DNA of 64,000 bases, from positions 1 through 64,000 of the forward strand of contig DASYYE010000399.1 of assembly GCA_035946955.1 (NCBI GenBank), in the 5' to 3' direction. Positions 34,834 through 43,655 of this stretch are shown here, one piece after another. This stretch comes from DASYYE01 sp035946955. Lineage in GTDB: Bacteria > Actinomycetota > Actinomycetes > Streptosporangiales > Streptosporangiaceae. A model generated the notes under the pieces. That model made no database searches. It worked only from the letters and a program-made list of their open reading frames with translations, and had not been told where the DNA came from. Position numbers and translations under genes: made by a program. Every line of letters begins with the position of its first letter. The first letter of the stretch is position 1.

Positions 34834-35496
34834 ATGCTCACGGCGGTGCTCGGGACCGGCCTGGCGGGGCGGACACTGGCGTCACGGCTGGCCGGCGGCG
34901 GTCATGAAGTGGTCATGGGGACCAGGAACATCGCGAGTAGCATGGCACGCCCGGAAATGGCATCCTGGCTCGCCGGGCAGCCTCACGTGGAACTGGCCCC
35001 CTTCGCCGAGGCCACCAGGGCGGCGGACATGGTCGTCAACGTCACTTCCGGTGCTGCCTCGCTGGAGGTGCTCGGCAGTGCCGGGCCGGACGCGCTCGCG
35101 GGCAAGGTCCTCATCGATGCCGCCAACCCGCTCCATTCCCGCCCGGACGGGCCAGCGGTGCTCGACCCGGTGAGTTCCGACAGCCTCGCCGAACAGGTCC
35201 AGCGCGCGTTCCCGCAAGCGCGGGTGGTCAAGGCGCTCAACATGATGAGCTGCAAGATCATGATCGACCCCGACCGCATTCCCGGTCAGCACACCGCGTT
35301 CATCTGCGGCAACGACGCAGCGGCCAAACAAGCCGTCACAGCCCTGCTCATTTCATTCGGCTGGCCCGCGAACGCCGTCCTCGACCTCGGCGACATCACC
35401 GCCGCGCGAGGCATGGAGATGCTCTGGCCGCTCTGGCTGCGCGTAGCGCAGACGTTGGGCCACAGCGACTTCAACTTCCACATCACCAGCACCTGA
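34834..35496 (+). CDS. NADPH-dependent F420 reductase-like oxidoreductase
   Basis: 220 aa. The Rossmann motif GTGLAGRTLASRLAGGGHEV is followed by VMGTRN, which selects NADP phosphate. KVLIDAANPL, VVKALNMMSCKIM and HTAFICGNDAAAKQAVTALL are as in F420H2:NADP oxidoreductase (Fno)-like proteins. Such enzymes reduce F420 with NADPH, or act as related NADP-binding reductases. It stands alone and converges with the phospholipase C gene. Confidence 0.88.
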   Translation: MLTAVLGTGLAGRTLASRLAGGGHEVVMGTRNIASSMARPEMASWLAGQPHVELAPFAEATRAADMVVNVTSGAASLEVLGSAGPDALAGKVLIDAANPLHSRPDGPAVLDPVSSDSLAEQVQRAFPQARVVKALNMMSCKIMIDPDRIPGQHTAFICGNDAAAKQAVTALLISFGWPANAVLDLGDITAARGMEMLWPLWLRVAQTLGHSDFNFHITST

Positions 35497-35692
35497 TGGC
35501 AGCGGCGCGCCGATGTGCTGATCGATAACGCGCAGGGTTGATCGTGATCCTAAGAGCCGGGCAGTTCGGGCCGATCTGGGCAGTGTGATACAGAGGCTGA
35601 AGGCTGAGGTCTCAGCTGGTCTGGGGCTTGGAATGGTGAACGATTGCTTTCGCTCGTTGACTGTAATTCAGTCGCCGCTACCTACCGGAAGG

Positions 35693-35726
35693 GATGTCCC
35701 CGCGGGGATTTCCCCGCGGGGACATC
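35693..35726. terminator. Perfect 16-bp-stem hairpin between convergent genes
   Basis: Each arm is GATGTCCCCGCGGGGA (or its complement) around a 2-base loop TT. It lies 10 bases past the phospholipase C stop (35737) and about 200 bases past the F420-reductase stop, so it can end transcription from both sides. Each arm also contains the self-complementary CCCCGCGGGG, so other folds are possible. No U-tract. Confidence 0.75.
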
Positions 35727-35736
35727 AAGGACTAGG

Positions 35737-37128
35737 TCAGCTGTCTCCCCAGGACCGGAAGTGCAGGGGCACTGAGTTGGTACAGCTGGGGTTGGGGGGG
35801 ATGAGAGTTGTCGCCGGGCATGGGTTCAGTCTCATCGGCGGCCGGGCGAGCCGGGTGAAGTTGAAGTCGTTCACCAGGTTGCCGGTCAGGTTCTCGCGCA
35901 CGTCGGGCCGCGGGTCGGGGCGGCCGTCGGTGGCTGGGTCGAGCCGGGCACCGCCCATGAAGTCATCCTCGATAAACCTCAGGTACGCGTCGAAGGACAA
36001 CTGCTGAGGATCGATGTAACCGCGCTTGGCGTAGGGGCTGATGACTATGGCGGGAACCCGGAATCCGTACCCCTGCGAATCGATGGTGGGGGGGACCACA
36101 TGGTCGTAGAAGCCGCCCCAGTCATCCCAGGAAAGGAAGATCGCGGTGGAGTCCCAGTCGCTGCTCGCCATGATGGCGTTGATGATGTGGGTCACGTACG
36201 CCTGGCCGGTGCTGACCAGGGCCGGCGGATGCTCACTGTTGGCGGGCTCGGGCGCTATCCAGGAGACCTCGGGGAGGGTGCCCGCCTTGGCCTGGGCGAA
36301 GAAGTTGCTGAGGTTTTGGACATCGCCCTGCTGGCCATCTTGCCCGACGTCGGTAAATCCGGGCAGGGGGTTCCATTTCGTCGGCACCCCGTTGCCGGTG
36401 GTGACGCCTGGCGGCAAAGCGCCGTGGTCGAGGTAGTAGCCCCAGCTGACGTTGTATTTGTTCAGCAGCCAGGTCAGGTCTGTCCAGGCGAAGGGGGTCG
36501 GGTTCGCCACAGTCCTGTCCTGGGGGCTGGTGGTGCCGACGCAGCTCATCGGGTCGGCGGGGTTACTGCAGATCGCCGACCACCCAGAGACCAGGTACAG
36601 ATGGGACGGCAGGCTCCACGAATCGACGGACTCGAACATGTGGTCGTCCAGCACGAAGTTCTTCGCGTAGGCCCAGTAGTTGGGGATGTCTGACTGGACG
36701 TGGTGGCCCATCACGTCGGTGTTGCAGGGGCTGCCAGGCTGGCAGAGTGTCTCGGCCTCCTTGACGAACCCGTCCATCTTCCCACCGTCCAGGTCGGCTT
36801 CGAAGGCCGCGTTGTCGTGTGGGCCACCCCCATTGCTGTCCTGGTGGTCGACGTACGGCTTGATGCAGGTGTTGTGCAATGGGTCGGGCATGCAGACGCC
36901 TGCCGGGATGCCGTCCGCGCCGGGGTAGGTGCCGAAGTAGGAGTCGAACGACCGGTTCTCTTGCATGATCACAACGACATGCTGAATTTTGTGGATGCCG
37001 GTCGGTACGCTCGCCTGGTTCAGCATGGCCGACCTGGACGCCGCCGCGTGCCCGGGCAGGCTCATGCCCAGGACGAAAGCCGCAGCGACAGCCACCGCGC
37101 CAGTTTCGAACAAAATACGTCGCTTCAT
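35737..37128 (-). CDS. Secreted phosphoesterase (phospholipase C family)
   Basis: 463 aa. The signal peptide is [20 protein letters not shown] followed by [10 protein letters not shown]. The mature protein begins [29 protein letters not shown], the hallmark of the bacterial phospholipase C/acid phosphatase (phosphoesterase) family. Metal-site segments include [33 protein letters not shown] and [19 protein letters not shown]. It should cleave phosphodiester headgroups outside the cell. AGGAC precedes the ATG. Confidence 0.93.
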   Translation of the reverse strand: MKRRILFETGAVAVAAAFVLGMSLPGHAAASRSAMLNQASVPTGIHKIQHVVVIMQENRSFDSYFGTYPGADGIPAGVCMPDPLHNTCIKPYVDHQDSNGGGPHDNAAFEADLDGGKMDGFVKEAETLCQPGSPCNTDVMGHHVQSDIPNYWAYAKNFVLDDHMFESVDSWSLPSHLYLVSGWSAICSNPADPMSCVGTTSPQDRTVANPTPFAWTDLTWLLNKYNVSWGYYLDHGALPPGVTTGNGVPTKWNPLPGFTDVGQDGQQGDVQNLSNFFAQAKAGTLPEVSWIAPEPANSEHPPALVSTGQAYVTHIINAIMASSDWDSTAIFLSWDDWGGFYDHVVPPTIDSQGYGFRVPAIVISPYAKRGYIDPQQLSFDAYLRFIEDDFMGGARLDPATDGRPDPRPDVRENLTGNLVNDFNFTRLARPPMRLNPCPATTLIPPNPSCTNSVPLHFRSWGDS

Positions 37129-37560
37129 CCGTGTCCTCCCCTGTTCTCGAGGAACTGGGCTCCCGTTGACCCGGGCCCGGCCGTTCGGGCCAGGATGAAC
37201 GTGGGGCCTAATTAAGGATCGCCGGCAATTTGACGATGATCCACCCTGTCTGGGCGAAGACTGCCCAACGACTGTGTGAACCGGAGGGTCGCCATTGACT
37301 GTGGAACACCCCAGTCATGCCTGGCAATTTCGCCTCTGTTACTACGGAACGCCGGGTGTTGGAGTCGTCGGCGTTCAGCGCCCCCTCAGGCCTGGACGCG
37401 GAATCGAGTAGTGGCTACCTATGTGAGGCGTGCCTCTAGCACCCGATGATGGGCGGTCCGGAGAGCTGAGGTGGCGCCGCGAGCACAGAAAGGCCCTGAA
37501 TACGCATCCCCTGATGTTCCGCGCCGACCGGTACACCGCCACCGCACCACACACGCTGGC
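37129..37560. other. Gene-poor stretch upstream of the phospholipase and TfoX-like genes
   Basis: About 430 bases carrying the divergent promoters. A moderately AT-rich segment lies around 37200-37240. No supported gene. Confidence 0.45.
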
Positions 37561-37566
37561 TAGGCT
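37561..37566 (+). promoter_or_regulatory. Probable -10 of a leaderless TfoX-like transcript
   Basis: TAGGCT ends six bases before the ATG at 37573 and no ribosome site is present. Confidence 0.4.
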
Positions 37567-37572
37567 GGCGGC

Positions 37573-37908
37573 ATGGCCTACGACGTCGAGCTCGCTGACC
37601 GGATCCGGTTCCTGATCGGCACCGAGCAGGGCCTGACCGAGAAGAAGATGTTCGGCGGCCTGGCGTTTCTGATCGGCGGCAACATGGCCATCAGTGCCAG
37701 CGGCCAGGGCGGAGCCCTGATCCGGGTCCACCCAGCCGAGGGTGATGCCCTGGCCGAGACGACGACCGCCACCCTGGCCGTCATGGGTGGCCGGGAGATG
37801 CGGGGGTGGCTGCGCGTCAGCTCCAATGACCTGGAAACTGACGAGCAGCTCACCGAGTGGGTCAACCGGGCCGTCAGATACGCTCGGTCGCTGCCACCCA
37901 AGCGCTAG
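37573..37908 (+). CDS. TfoX/Sxy N-terminal-domain protein
   Basis: 111 aa. MAYDVELADRIRFLIGTEQG, then LTEKKMFGGLAFLIGGNMAI, the MFGG signature of TfoX-N proteins; it ends with a helical WVNRAVRYARSLPPKR. In actinobacteria stand-alone TfoX-N proteins are common and of unknown role; only the proteobacterial two-domain form is tied to competence. Transcription looks leaderless. A propeller-repeat fragment follows directly. Confidence 0.88.
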   Translation: MAYDVELADRIRFLIGTEQGLTEKKMFGGLAFLIGGNMAISASGQGGALIRVHPAEGDALAETTTATLAVMGGREMRGWLRVSSNDLETDEQLTEWVNRAVRYARSLPPKR

Positions 37909-38050
37909 CTGTACTGCCCACGGCGATCACGCCCGATGGCAGGACCGCCTACGACGCCAGCTTCCACTCGGGGACGGTAACCCCGATCCAGACCGCCACC
38001 AACACCGCGCTCAAGGCGATCAAGGTGGGGAACTCTCCCATTGACGTGCG
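37905..38050 (+). pseudogene. YVTN-type beta-propeller repeat fragment
   Basis: The frame reads LAVLPTAITPDGRTAYDASF, then HSGTVTPIQTATNTALKAIK and VGNSPIDV, exactly one 40-residue blade of YncE/YVTN surface propellers. It has no start of its own and degenerates right after, so it is a leftover of a large exported propeller gene. Confidence 0.65.
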
Positions 38051-38466
38051 ATCACCCAATAGGGACCGATGGCCGGGGGGTATGGGCTGGCCGGTGCCCG
38101 CAGGCGATAACTGACTGCTTCCAAAATCGTCCCGGCGCCACCTGCCACTCGGCCGCGTTCAGTCCAGCCTGCAACTCCAACAACGAATACCTTTACGAAA
38201 TAGCTGGGCTGCTGACCAGTTCCTTGTTACGTTAGTTGCATGATTTCCCCTGACAGGGGAGATCTCACCAGTTTCCGCGTTCAAGTCCCCCCTTTTCGGA
38301 CACGTAATTACCCCATGAGTGCCCGTTTCCGGGCAGCCTGAGACGTCACCCGCACTTGTCCCTGGTCAGCGCGGGTGCCGTAGCAGGTCTTGCGCCTCCC
38401 TTCGGTTGGCGACGCCGCCAAAGCGGCTACCGGCTCGCTGAAGAACGCAAGCGCCGCGTCGTGTTT
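38051..38466. other. Gene-poor stretch
   Basis: About 415 bases between the propeller fragment and the antiporter. It includes a GTTCAAGTC at 38279-38287 that does not sit in a tRNA fold. No supported gene. Confidence 0.4.
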
Positions 38467-38484
38467 GCCCGGCTTCTGCCGGGC
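38467..38484 (-). terminator. Hairpin downstream of the antiporter gene
   Basis: GCCCGGC-TTCT-GCCGGGC, a perfect 7-bp stem with a 4-base loop, 9 bases after the antiporter stop. It is short but well placed. Confidence 0.5.
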
Positions 38485-38492
38485 CTGGTGCG

Positions 38493-40022
38493 TCACAGGC
38501 CGTGTTCGCCGAACCACCCCGCGAGCTTGCCGGCCCGGCTGACCGCACGTAGTCGCCGTTCCGTTTGTTCCCGGACAGCCGCGGAGGCGACGATCAGCAG
38601 CCGGTCACCGGCCTGCAGCGTGGTGGTAGGGCCGGGGACGAAACCCTTTCCGCCGCGGACGATCAGAGCCAGGTTGGCCTGGGCGGGCAGCCGCAGCTCA
38701 AAGACCTCCACTCCGTGCAGCCGGGACTCGGGCGGAACCTGGGCCTGGAGCAGGTCGGCGTGCAGCGCCTCCAGCGGTGCAGCCTCGACGTTCACATCCA
38801 GCGGCTCGGCTAGTGCAGCCACCTTGAGCCGACGTGCCGCCCACGGCAGCGTCGGTCCCTGCAGCAAGGTGTTGACCGCCACCACGATGAACACGATGTC
38901 GAACAGGCGGGTGGCGTCAGGCACGTGGGCGTCCACCGGGATGGTGGCCAGGACGATCGGCACCGCGCCGCGCAGCCCGGCCCACGACAGGAATGCCTGC
39001 TGCCGCCACGGCACCCGCTGAGGCAGTGTGGAACGCCACGGCGCCCGCAGCGGCAACATCGAAACAGCCACGGCGAGGGGGCGGGCCAGCAGCGCCAGCA
39101 CCGACCCCATGACCACAGCCGGGAGGATCTGCGCGGGCAGCCGGGCTGGGGAGGCGAGCAGCCCGAGCATCACGAAAAGGCCGATCTGAGCGAGCCAGGC
39201 GACCCCCTCGGCGAAGGCTCGGGTAGCTGGGCCGTGCGGGAGCCGGGCGTTGCCCAGCACCAGCGCAGACACATACACCGCGAGGAACCCGCTGGCATGG
39301 GCCAGCGCCGCTGCCCCATAGCTGGCGACGATCAGCGCCAGGATCGCGATCGGATACAGGCCAGATGCGGGCAGGGCCACCCGCCGCAGCCCGTACGCAC
39401 CTGCCCACCCCGCGGCCATCCCGACCACAGTGCCGACGGCTAGCTGATAGACCACCTCCCCGACGATCAGCCCGGGTGAGGGCGGGTGATGGCCCATGCT
39501 GCTGAGCAGCGTCACCGCAAGCACTGCGGGAGGGTCGTTCAGCCCAGACTCCCCCTCCAGCACCCCTGACAGGCGCGGCGGCAACGGCAGTTTCCGCAGC
39601 ACCGAGAACACCGCAGCCGCGTCGGTAGGCGCCAGCACTGCACCCAGCAGCAGCGCCTCCCGCCAGCCCAGCCCCAGTAGCCAGTGGGCCGCCGCCGCGA
39701 CCACCAGCACACTCACGATGATCCCGGCCGTAGCCAGGCTCGCCGCCGCCGGAGCCGCGGCGCGTACCTGCGCCCATCGAGTCGTCAGCCCACCCTCGGC
39801 CAGGATCACCACCAGCGCGCTGAGCCCCAGCGCCTGGGCCAGCCCGGCGTTGTCGAACCGCACACCAACGCCTGCCTCGCCCAGCGCCAGGCCCAGGCCG
39901 AGAAACAGCAGCAGGCTCGGCAGCCCGATCCCGTGCGCCGCTCGGGCCGCCACGACCGCGGCGAGCACAACCACGGCGCCAGTGAGCAGGATCAGGCCGA
40001 GACCGCTGGTCGCCATAGCCAT
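38493..40022 (-). CDS. CPA1-type potassium/sodium-proton antiporter with TrkA-C domain
   Basis: 509 aa from the ATG at 40022 (GGAG upstream); an in-frame ATG 26 codons earlier adds a non-conserved tail. About 12 membrane helices are visible. GLPSLLLFLGLGLALGE, LAPTDAAAVFSVL and LEGESGLNDPPAVLAVTLL carry the ion-site motifs of the NhaP2/CvrA group. The C-terminal 120 residues (VEVFELRLPAQANLALIVRG, ALQAGDRLLIVAS-like) are a TrkA-C regulatory domain that binds nucleotides. It expels cations in exchange for protons. No neighbour is functionally linked. Confidence 0.93.
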   Translation of the reverse strand: MAMATSGLGLILLTGAVVVLAAVVAARAAHGIGLPSLLLFLGLGLALGEAGVGVRFDNAGLAQALGLSALVVILAEGGLTTRWAQVRAAAPAAASLATAGIIVSVLVVAAAAHWLLGLGWREALLLGAVLAPTDAAAVFSVLRKLPLPPRLSGVLEGESGLNDPPAVLAVTLLSSMGHHPPSPGLIVGEVVYQLAVGTVVGMAAGWAGAYGLRRVALPASGLYPIAILALIVASYGAAALAHASGFLAVYVSALVLGNARLPHGPATRAFAEGVAWLAQIGLFVMLGLLASPARLPAQILPAVVMGSVLALLARPLAVAVSMLPLRAPWRSTLPQRVPWRQQAFLSWAGLRGAVPIVLATIPVDAHVPDATRLFDIVFIVVAVNTLLQGPTLPWAARRLKVAALAEPLDVNVEAAPLEALHADLLQAQVPPESRLHGVEVFELRLPAQANLALIVRGGKGFVPGPTTTLQAGDRLLIVASAAVREQTERRLRAVSRAGKLAGWFGEHGL

Positions 40023-40310
40023 CACCGCTCCCCGGTATCGCCCATCCTCAGCCAACACTGCCAGGCATCCTGCACGGCACTCTTGACGAGGCGGCCTCAT
40101 CGCCGGCCTCTACTTCTGAAGACGAATCCGCAGGTCAGCGGGATGGGTCGATGGTAGACGGAATGAGCCGACTGGCCGGGTCGCGTCAAGGGCCAATCAG
40201 CGCCAGCTCCGACCACGTCTCCTCCGCCGGACCACGGGAAGACGTCGACCGGTTCCCGACCGACACCCGCGGCCGCGCAATGTTCCGCAAGTATTGACAT
40301 AAGGAGGCAA
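40023..40310. other. Intergenic region upstream of the sugar-uptake operon
   Basis: Contains a consensus TTGACA at 40294-40299 as a possible -35; the matching -10 is weak. With 40311-40449 it forms a gene-poor stretch of about 430 bases. No clear LacI-type operator and no local regulator gene. Confidence 0.35.
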
Positions 40311-40382
40311 ATGCGGCACTTTCGGCAAAAGGACTGGGAGTTCCGGCACCCCCGCGTGTCCGTTCGCCTACCCCTGGTGTGA
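40311..40382 (+). CDS. Possible 23-aa leader peptide before the sugar-uptake operon
   Basis: AAGGAGG stands just upstream of an ATG that opens a 23-codon frame, MRHFRQKDWEFRHPRVSVRL then PLV, ending at 40382, 67 bases before the binding-protein GTG. The peptide is rich in Arg and His. It could be a translated leader that modulates the operon, or chance. Confidence 0.3.
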   Translation: MRHFRQKDWEFRHPRVSVRLPLV

Positions 40383-40449
40383 AACCACAGGAGGTGGGCG
40401 CCCCGCCGGTGGTGGCCATGAACCCCGCCTGCCCGCTGGAGGGAGCGAC

Positions 40450-41844
40450 GTGACGAGCATGGTGGGTGGCAAGGCGGACGCGGTCGCTACCGATGAGCAG
40501 GCACGGCCGGTCTTAGGGAGTGGCGGCGACCAGAACCCAGGAGGCGCCGATGGCTCGGTCAGCCGGCGGTCGCTGCTGCGTGCCGGCATCGGTGGCGGGG
40601 CACTCCTCGCCGGCGGCGCACTCGCGGGGTGCGCTCCGGGAACGGCCTCTTCTGGGGGGAAGTCGAAGGCTACGCTCCGGATGTGGACCTGGTACACCGA
40701 GGATGCCAAGACCTTCCCCCGGCTGATCGCGGAGTACGAATCGTCGCACCCACATGTGTCGATCCAGAACCGGATCATTGACTTCAACAGCTATGCACCA
40801 GCACTGGAGTCAGCGGTGTCAGCGGGCGACGTCCCTGAGATCTTCGCGCCTGGTGTACTCGCCGTGACGTATGGCAAGGGCGGAATCGCGCTGGACCTGA
40901 AGCAGGCGCTGGGAGAGTCATTCCTGTCTCAGTTCTTCCCTTCGACCAATGCCGAGTACTCGTCCGGCAGCGGGCAGTACGCAGTCGGCTGGGAAGCCCA
41001 GACCTTCGGGGTCTTCTACAATCCCGAGCTGTTCAAGAAGGCGAAGATCGACATCCCGGAGACATGGGATGACCTGATCGCCACGGTCGAGCCGCTGAAA
41101 CGGGCCGGCCTGATCTGCTGCGCGTTCAATGGCACGCCGAGCGCGAGCGTCGCTGACTTCTTCCTGCCGCTGATCACACAAGTGACCGACGAACCCGAAC
41201 TCGTCATCGAACTGGACCGGCAAACGGGCAGGGGCAAGACCTGGAATATCCCACCGGTGGTGGAAGCGCTCGGGATGGTGAAGAAAGTCTTCGACGCGGG
41301 CGTCTTCAACCCGGGAGCACTCGGCACCCAGACGCCAGAGCAAGAACAGCTTTTCTACACCGGCAAGGCGGCGATGAACTGGGAGGGCTCCTGGATGCCC
41401 GCCGACCTCCTGACCGAAGCGCCGAAGTCGTTCCTCGACGCCTATGACGTCTTCCCCAACCCGGCCTGGGTCAGTGGCGGCCGGCATTGGACACCCAACC
41501 AGGCCGGGTCGGGCCTGGCACTGAGCGCCAAGTCGCCCTATGCGGGGGAAGCGGTCGCCTTCCTCAAATGGCTGTATGAGCCTGAGCGCTACGCCCAGGT
41601 AATGAACGAGACGGCGAGCATGCCTTCCACCCTGGCCGCGGCGCCGCTGGTGAGCAACCCGATCGTACGGAAGATGACCTCTTACCTCACCGATGGCGAC
41701 GGGTGCCCACACATCATGATGGGAGTCGGCTCCCAGGACGCCGCCGGGAACGGTGCGGAACTGGTCATCAAGGGTTCCTCGACACCCGCGCAGGCCGCCG
41801 CTCAGATCCAGGCCGCTGTCGTCCAGGCGCGCCAGCAAGTCTGA
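40450..41844 (+). CDS. ABC sugar transporter, substrate-binding lipoprotein
   Basis: 464 aa from GTG with GGAGGG upstream. The N-terminus carries a Tat-like SRRSLL and a lipobox ending at Cys61 (GALAGC). The mature part (ATLRMWTWYTEDAKTFPRLI, IDFNSYAPALESAVSAGDVP, GSGLALSAKSPYAGEAVAFL) is a family-1 extracellular solute-binding protein for oligosaccharides or glycosides. It delivers sugar to the two permeases encoded next. The ATPase is not in the operon, so a shared MsiK-type ATPase elsewhere probably serves it. Confidence 0.93.
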   Translation: MTSMVGGKADAVATDEQARPVLGSGGDQNPGGADGSVSRRSLLRAGIGGGALLAGGALAGCAPGTASSGGKSKATLRMWTWYTEDAKTFPRLIAEYESSHPHVSIQNRIIDFNSYAPALESAVSAGDVPEIFAPGVLAVTYGKGGIALDLKQALGESFLSQFFPSTNAEYSSGSGQYAVGWEAQTFGVFYNPELFKKAKIDIPETWDDLIATVEPLKRAGLICCAFNGTPSASVADFFLPLITQVTDEPELVIELDRQTGRGKTWNIPPVVEALGMVKKVFDAGVFNPGALGTQTPEQEQLFYTGKAAMNWEGSWMPADLLTEAPKSFLDAYDVFPNPAWVSGGRHWTPNQAGSGLALSAKSPYAGEAVAFLKWLYEPERYAQVMNETASMPSTLAAAPLVSNPIVRKMTSYLTDGDGCPHIMMGVGSQDAAGNGAELVIKGSSTPAQAAAQIQAAVVQARQQV

Positions 41845-41857
41845 GGGGCGCGCTGAC

Positions 41858-42808
41858 GTGCGGCTAGCGACGCGCCCGGGCCGTCTGCCGAGGACCAGTC
41901 CACCAACCGCCATCTTCCCCCGCGACGGCGGGAGCCTGTTCCGGAGTCCAGGTGCCCTGTTCGTGCTGCCCGCCGTGGCGCTGTTCGGGGTATTCGTTGG
42001 CTATCCCCTGGTGCACTCCATCTACCTCAGCCTGACCGCGTCACCTGGCTTCGGGCCGGCCCAGTTCGTGGGCGGGCGGAACTTCCAGGTGCTCTGGCAC
42101 GATCCGGTCTTCTGGCAGGCGCTACGCAACACGGCGATCTACACGGTGGCAGGCACGGTCCTGCAGACGGTGCTGCCCCTGGCGGTCGCGCTGCTGATGC
42201 GGGAGGGCTGGCGGGGAAGCGTCATCCTGCGAACGGTCTATTTCATTCCGTCCATCGTCTCGCTCACGGTGTCCGGCCTCCTGTGGCAGCTCGCACTCGC
42301 GCCGGAATTCGGCCCGGTGAATGGGGTGCTGCGTGCCATCGGCCTTGGCGGCTGGGCGAAGCCGTGGCTGGCCGATACGAGCACGGCCGTGCCGATGGTG
42401 ATCCTCGTGTCGCTCTGGCAATCGTTCGGCTTCATCCTGCTTATCTTCCACGCCGGGCTGCAGAACATTGACCCGCGGCTCTATGAGGCGGCGCGGATTG
42501 ACGGGGCAGGGCGAATCCGTGAGGCGTGGAGCATAGCGATCCCGCTGCTCCGGCCGGTCACCGAACTCGTGGTCATCATCAATGTCATCAGTGGCTTGCA
42601 AATCTTCGACGTGATCTTCACGATGACGGGGGGCGGTCCGATCCACGCGTCGGAATCGTTGTCAACATACTTGTACAGCCTGTCGTTCGGCACCGCCTCC
42701 GGCGCAGAGCCAGCGTTCGGTTACTCGGCGGCCATCGGGCTTATCTTGTTCCTCATCACGGCGGTGATAACGCTCAGCCTTTACCAAACGCGTAAAAGAC
42801 CGGACTGA
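41858..42808 (+). CDS. ABC sugar transporter permease (MalF-like)
   Basis: 316 aa from GTG 41858. Six membrane helices begin at ALFVLPAVALFGVFVGYPLV. The cytosolic EAA loop YEAARIDGAGRIREAWSIAI is the docking site for the ATPase. It belongs to the MalF/UgpA type that pairs with a MalG type. It starts 14 bases after the binding-protein gene and ends 5 bases before the next permease. The frame upstream of 41858 overlaps the previous gene and is not used. Confidence 0.92.
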   Translation: MRLATRPGRLPRTSPPTAIFPRDGGSLFRSPGALFVLPAVALFGVFVGYPLVHSIYLSLTASPGFGPAQFVGGRNFQVLWHDPVFWQALRNTAIYTVAGTVLQTVLPLAVALLMREGWRGSVILRTVYFIPSIVSLTVSGLLWQLALAPEFGPVNGVLRAIGLGGWAKPWLADTSTAVPMVILVSLWQSFGFILLIFHAGLQNIDPRLYEAARIDGAGRIREAWSIAIPLLRPVTELVVIINVISGLQIFDVIFTMTGGGPIHASESLSTYLYSLSFGTASGAEPAFGYSAAIGLILFLITAVITLSLYQTRKRPD

Positions 42809-42812
42809 CTCC

Positions 42813-43655
42813 ATGACCCCACCAAGAAAGCCTGGGTTCCCGCCGCTGTGGCGCGTCGCTGGCTATGCCATGCTGATCGCGATCGCGTTCCTGTGCGCGG
42901 TGCCGCTGATCTGGATGGTGCTGACCTCGCTCCGCCCGGGCAACACGGTCTTTGGCGGCCCGATCATCCCGAAGCGTTTCACGCTCAGCTCCTACGCCTT
43001 CGTGTGGACCAAGCTCGACATCCTGCACTTCTTCCTCAACAGCGTGTACATCACCGGAGTGACGCTTGTCATCGTCCTGGCGGCCTCCACGCTGGCCGGC
43101 TACGGGTTCGCCCGGCTGAGGTTCCGTGGCAGTGGCGTGGTCTTCGGAGCCCTGCTCAGCACCCTTTTCCTGCCTTCGGCGGCGATCCTGATCCCGGTCT
43201 TCGTCGAGCTGAAGTTCTTCCATCTCATCGGGTCACAGATGGGGCTCATCCTGCTCTACTCAGGGACCAACGTCGCGTTCGCGGTCCTGCTCATGCGCGT
43301 CTTCTTCGAGCGGCTGCCTCGAGAACTCGTAGACGCGGCCCGCATCGACGGTGCGGGAGATCTCCGGATCTTCTGGCGGGTCATGCTTCCGCTGGCGGGG
43401 CCCGGCGTGGTCACGGTGTCAATCATCCAGGTGCTGACAACCTGGAACGAGCTGCTCTTCGCGAACTCCCTCATCCAGCAGCCAAACCTGCTGCCCATAC
43501 AGCCCGAGCTCTACACGCTGGTCGGCCAGTACACCACCAACTGGCCAGCGGTGACTGCGGCGTTCACGATCGCCAGCATTCCCATGATCGTGATCTACAT
43601 CGTCCTTCAGCGGCGCTTCATCGCAGGACTGACCGCCGGAGCGCTGAACGGATGA
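42813..43655 (+). CDS. ABC sugar transporter permease (MalG-like)
   Basis: 280 aa. Six helices; MLIAIAFLCAVPLIWMVLTS at the N-terminus, the periplasmic SYAFVWTKLDILHFFLNSVY typical of MalG proteins, and the EAA loop VDAARIDGAGDLRIFWRVML. It forms the channel with the preceding permease. Its stop overlaps the ATG of the beta-glucosidase gene. Confidence 0.92.
   Translation: MTPPRKPGFPPLWRVAGYAMLIAIAFLCAVPLIWMVLTSLRPGNTVFGGPIIPKRFTLSSYAFVWTKLDILHFFLNSVYITGVTLVIVLAASTLAGYGFARLRFRGSGVVFGALLSTLFLPSAAILIPVFVELKFFHLIGSQMGLILLYSGTNVAFAVLLMRVFFERLPRELVDAARIDGAGDLRIFWRVMLPLAGPGVVTVSIIQVLTTWNELLFANSLIQQPNLLPIQPELYTLVGQYTTNWPAVTAAFTIASIPMIVIYIVLQRRFIAGLTAGALNG

Noticed and set aside
35641..35726. Short palindromes as a CRISPR unit
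   Set aside because: Only one inverted repeat, no regularly spaced copies; a terminator explains it.
38279..38287. GTTCAAGTC as a possible tRNA T-loop
   Set aside because: Flanking bases do not pair into a T-stem and no acceptor or anticodon arm can be drawn.
42848..43651. 268-codon extension upstream of the GH1 gene
   Set aside because: It overlaps the MalG-like permease in another frame; the GH1 family N-terminus begins at the ATG at 43652.
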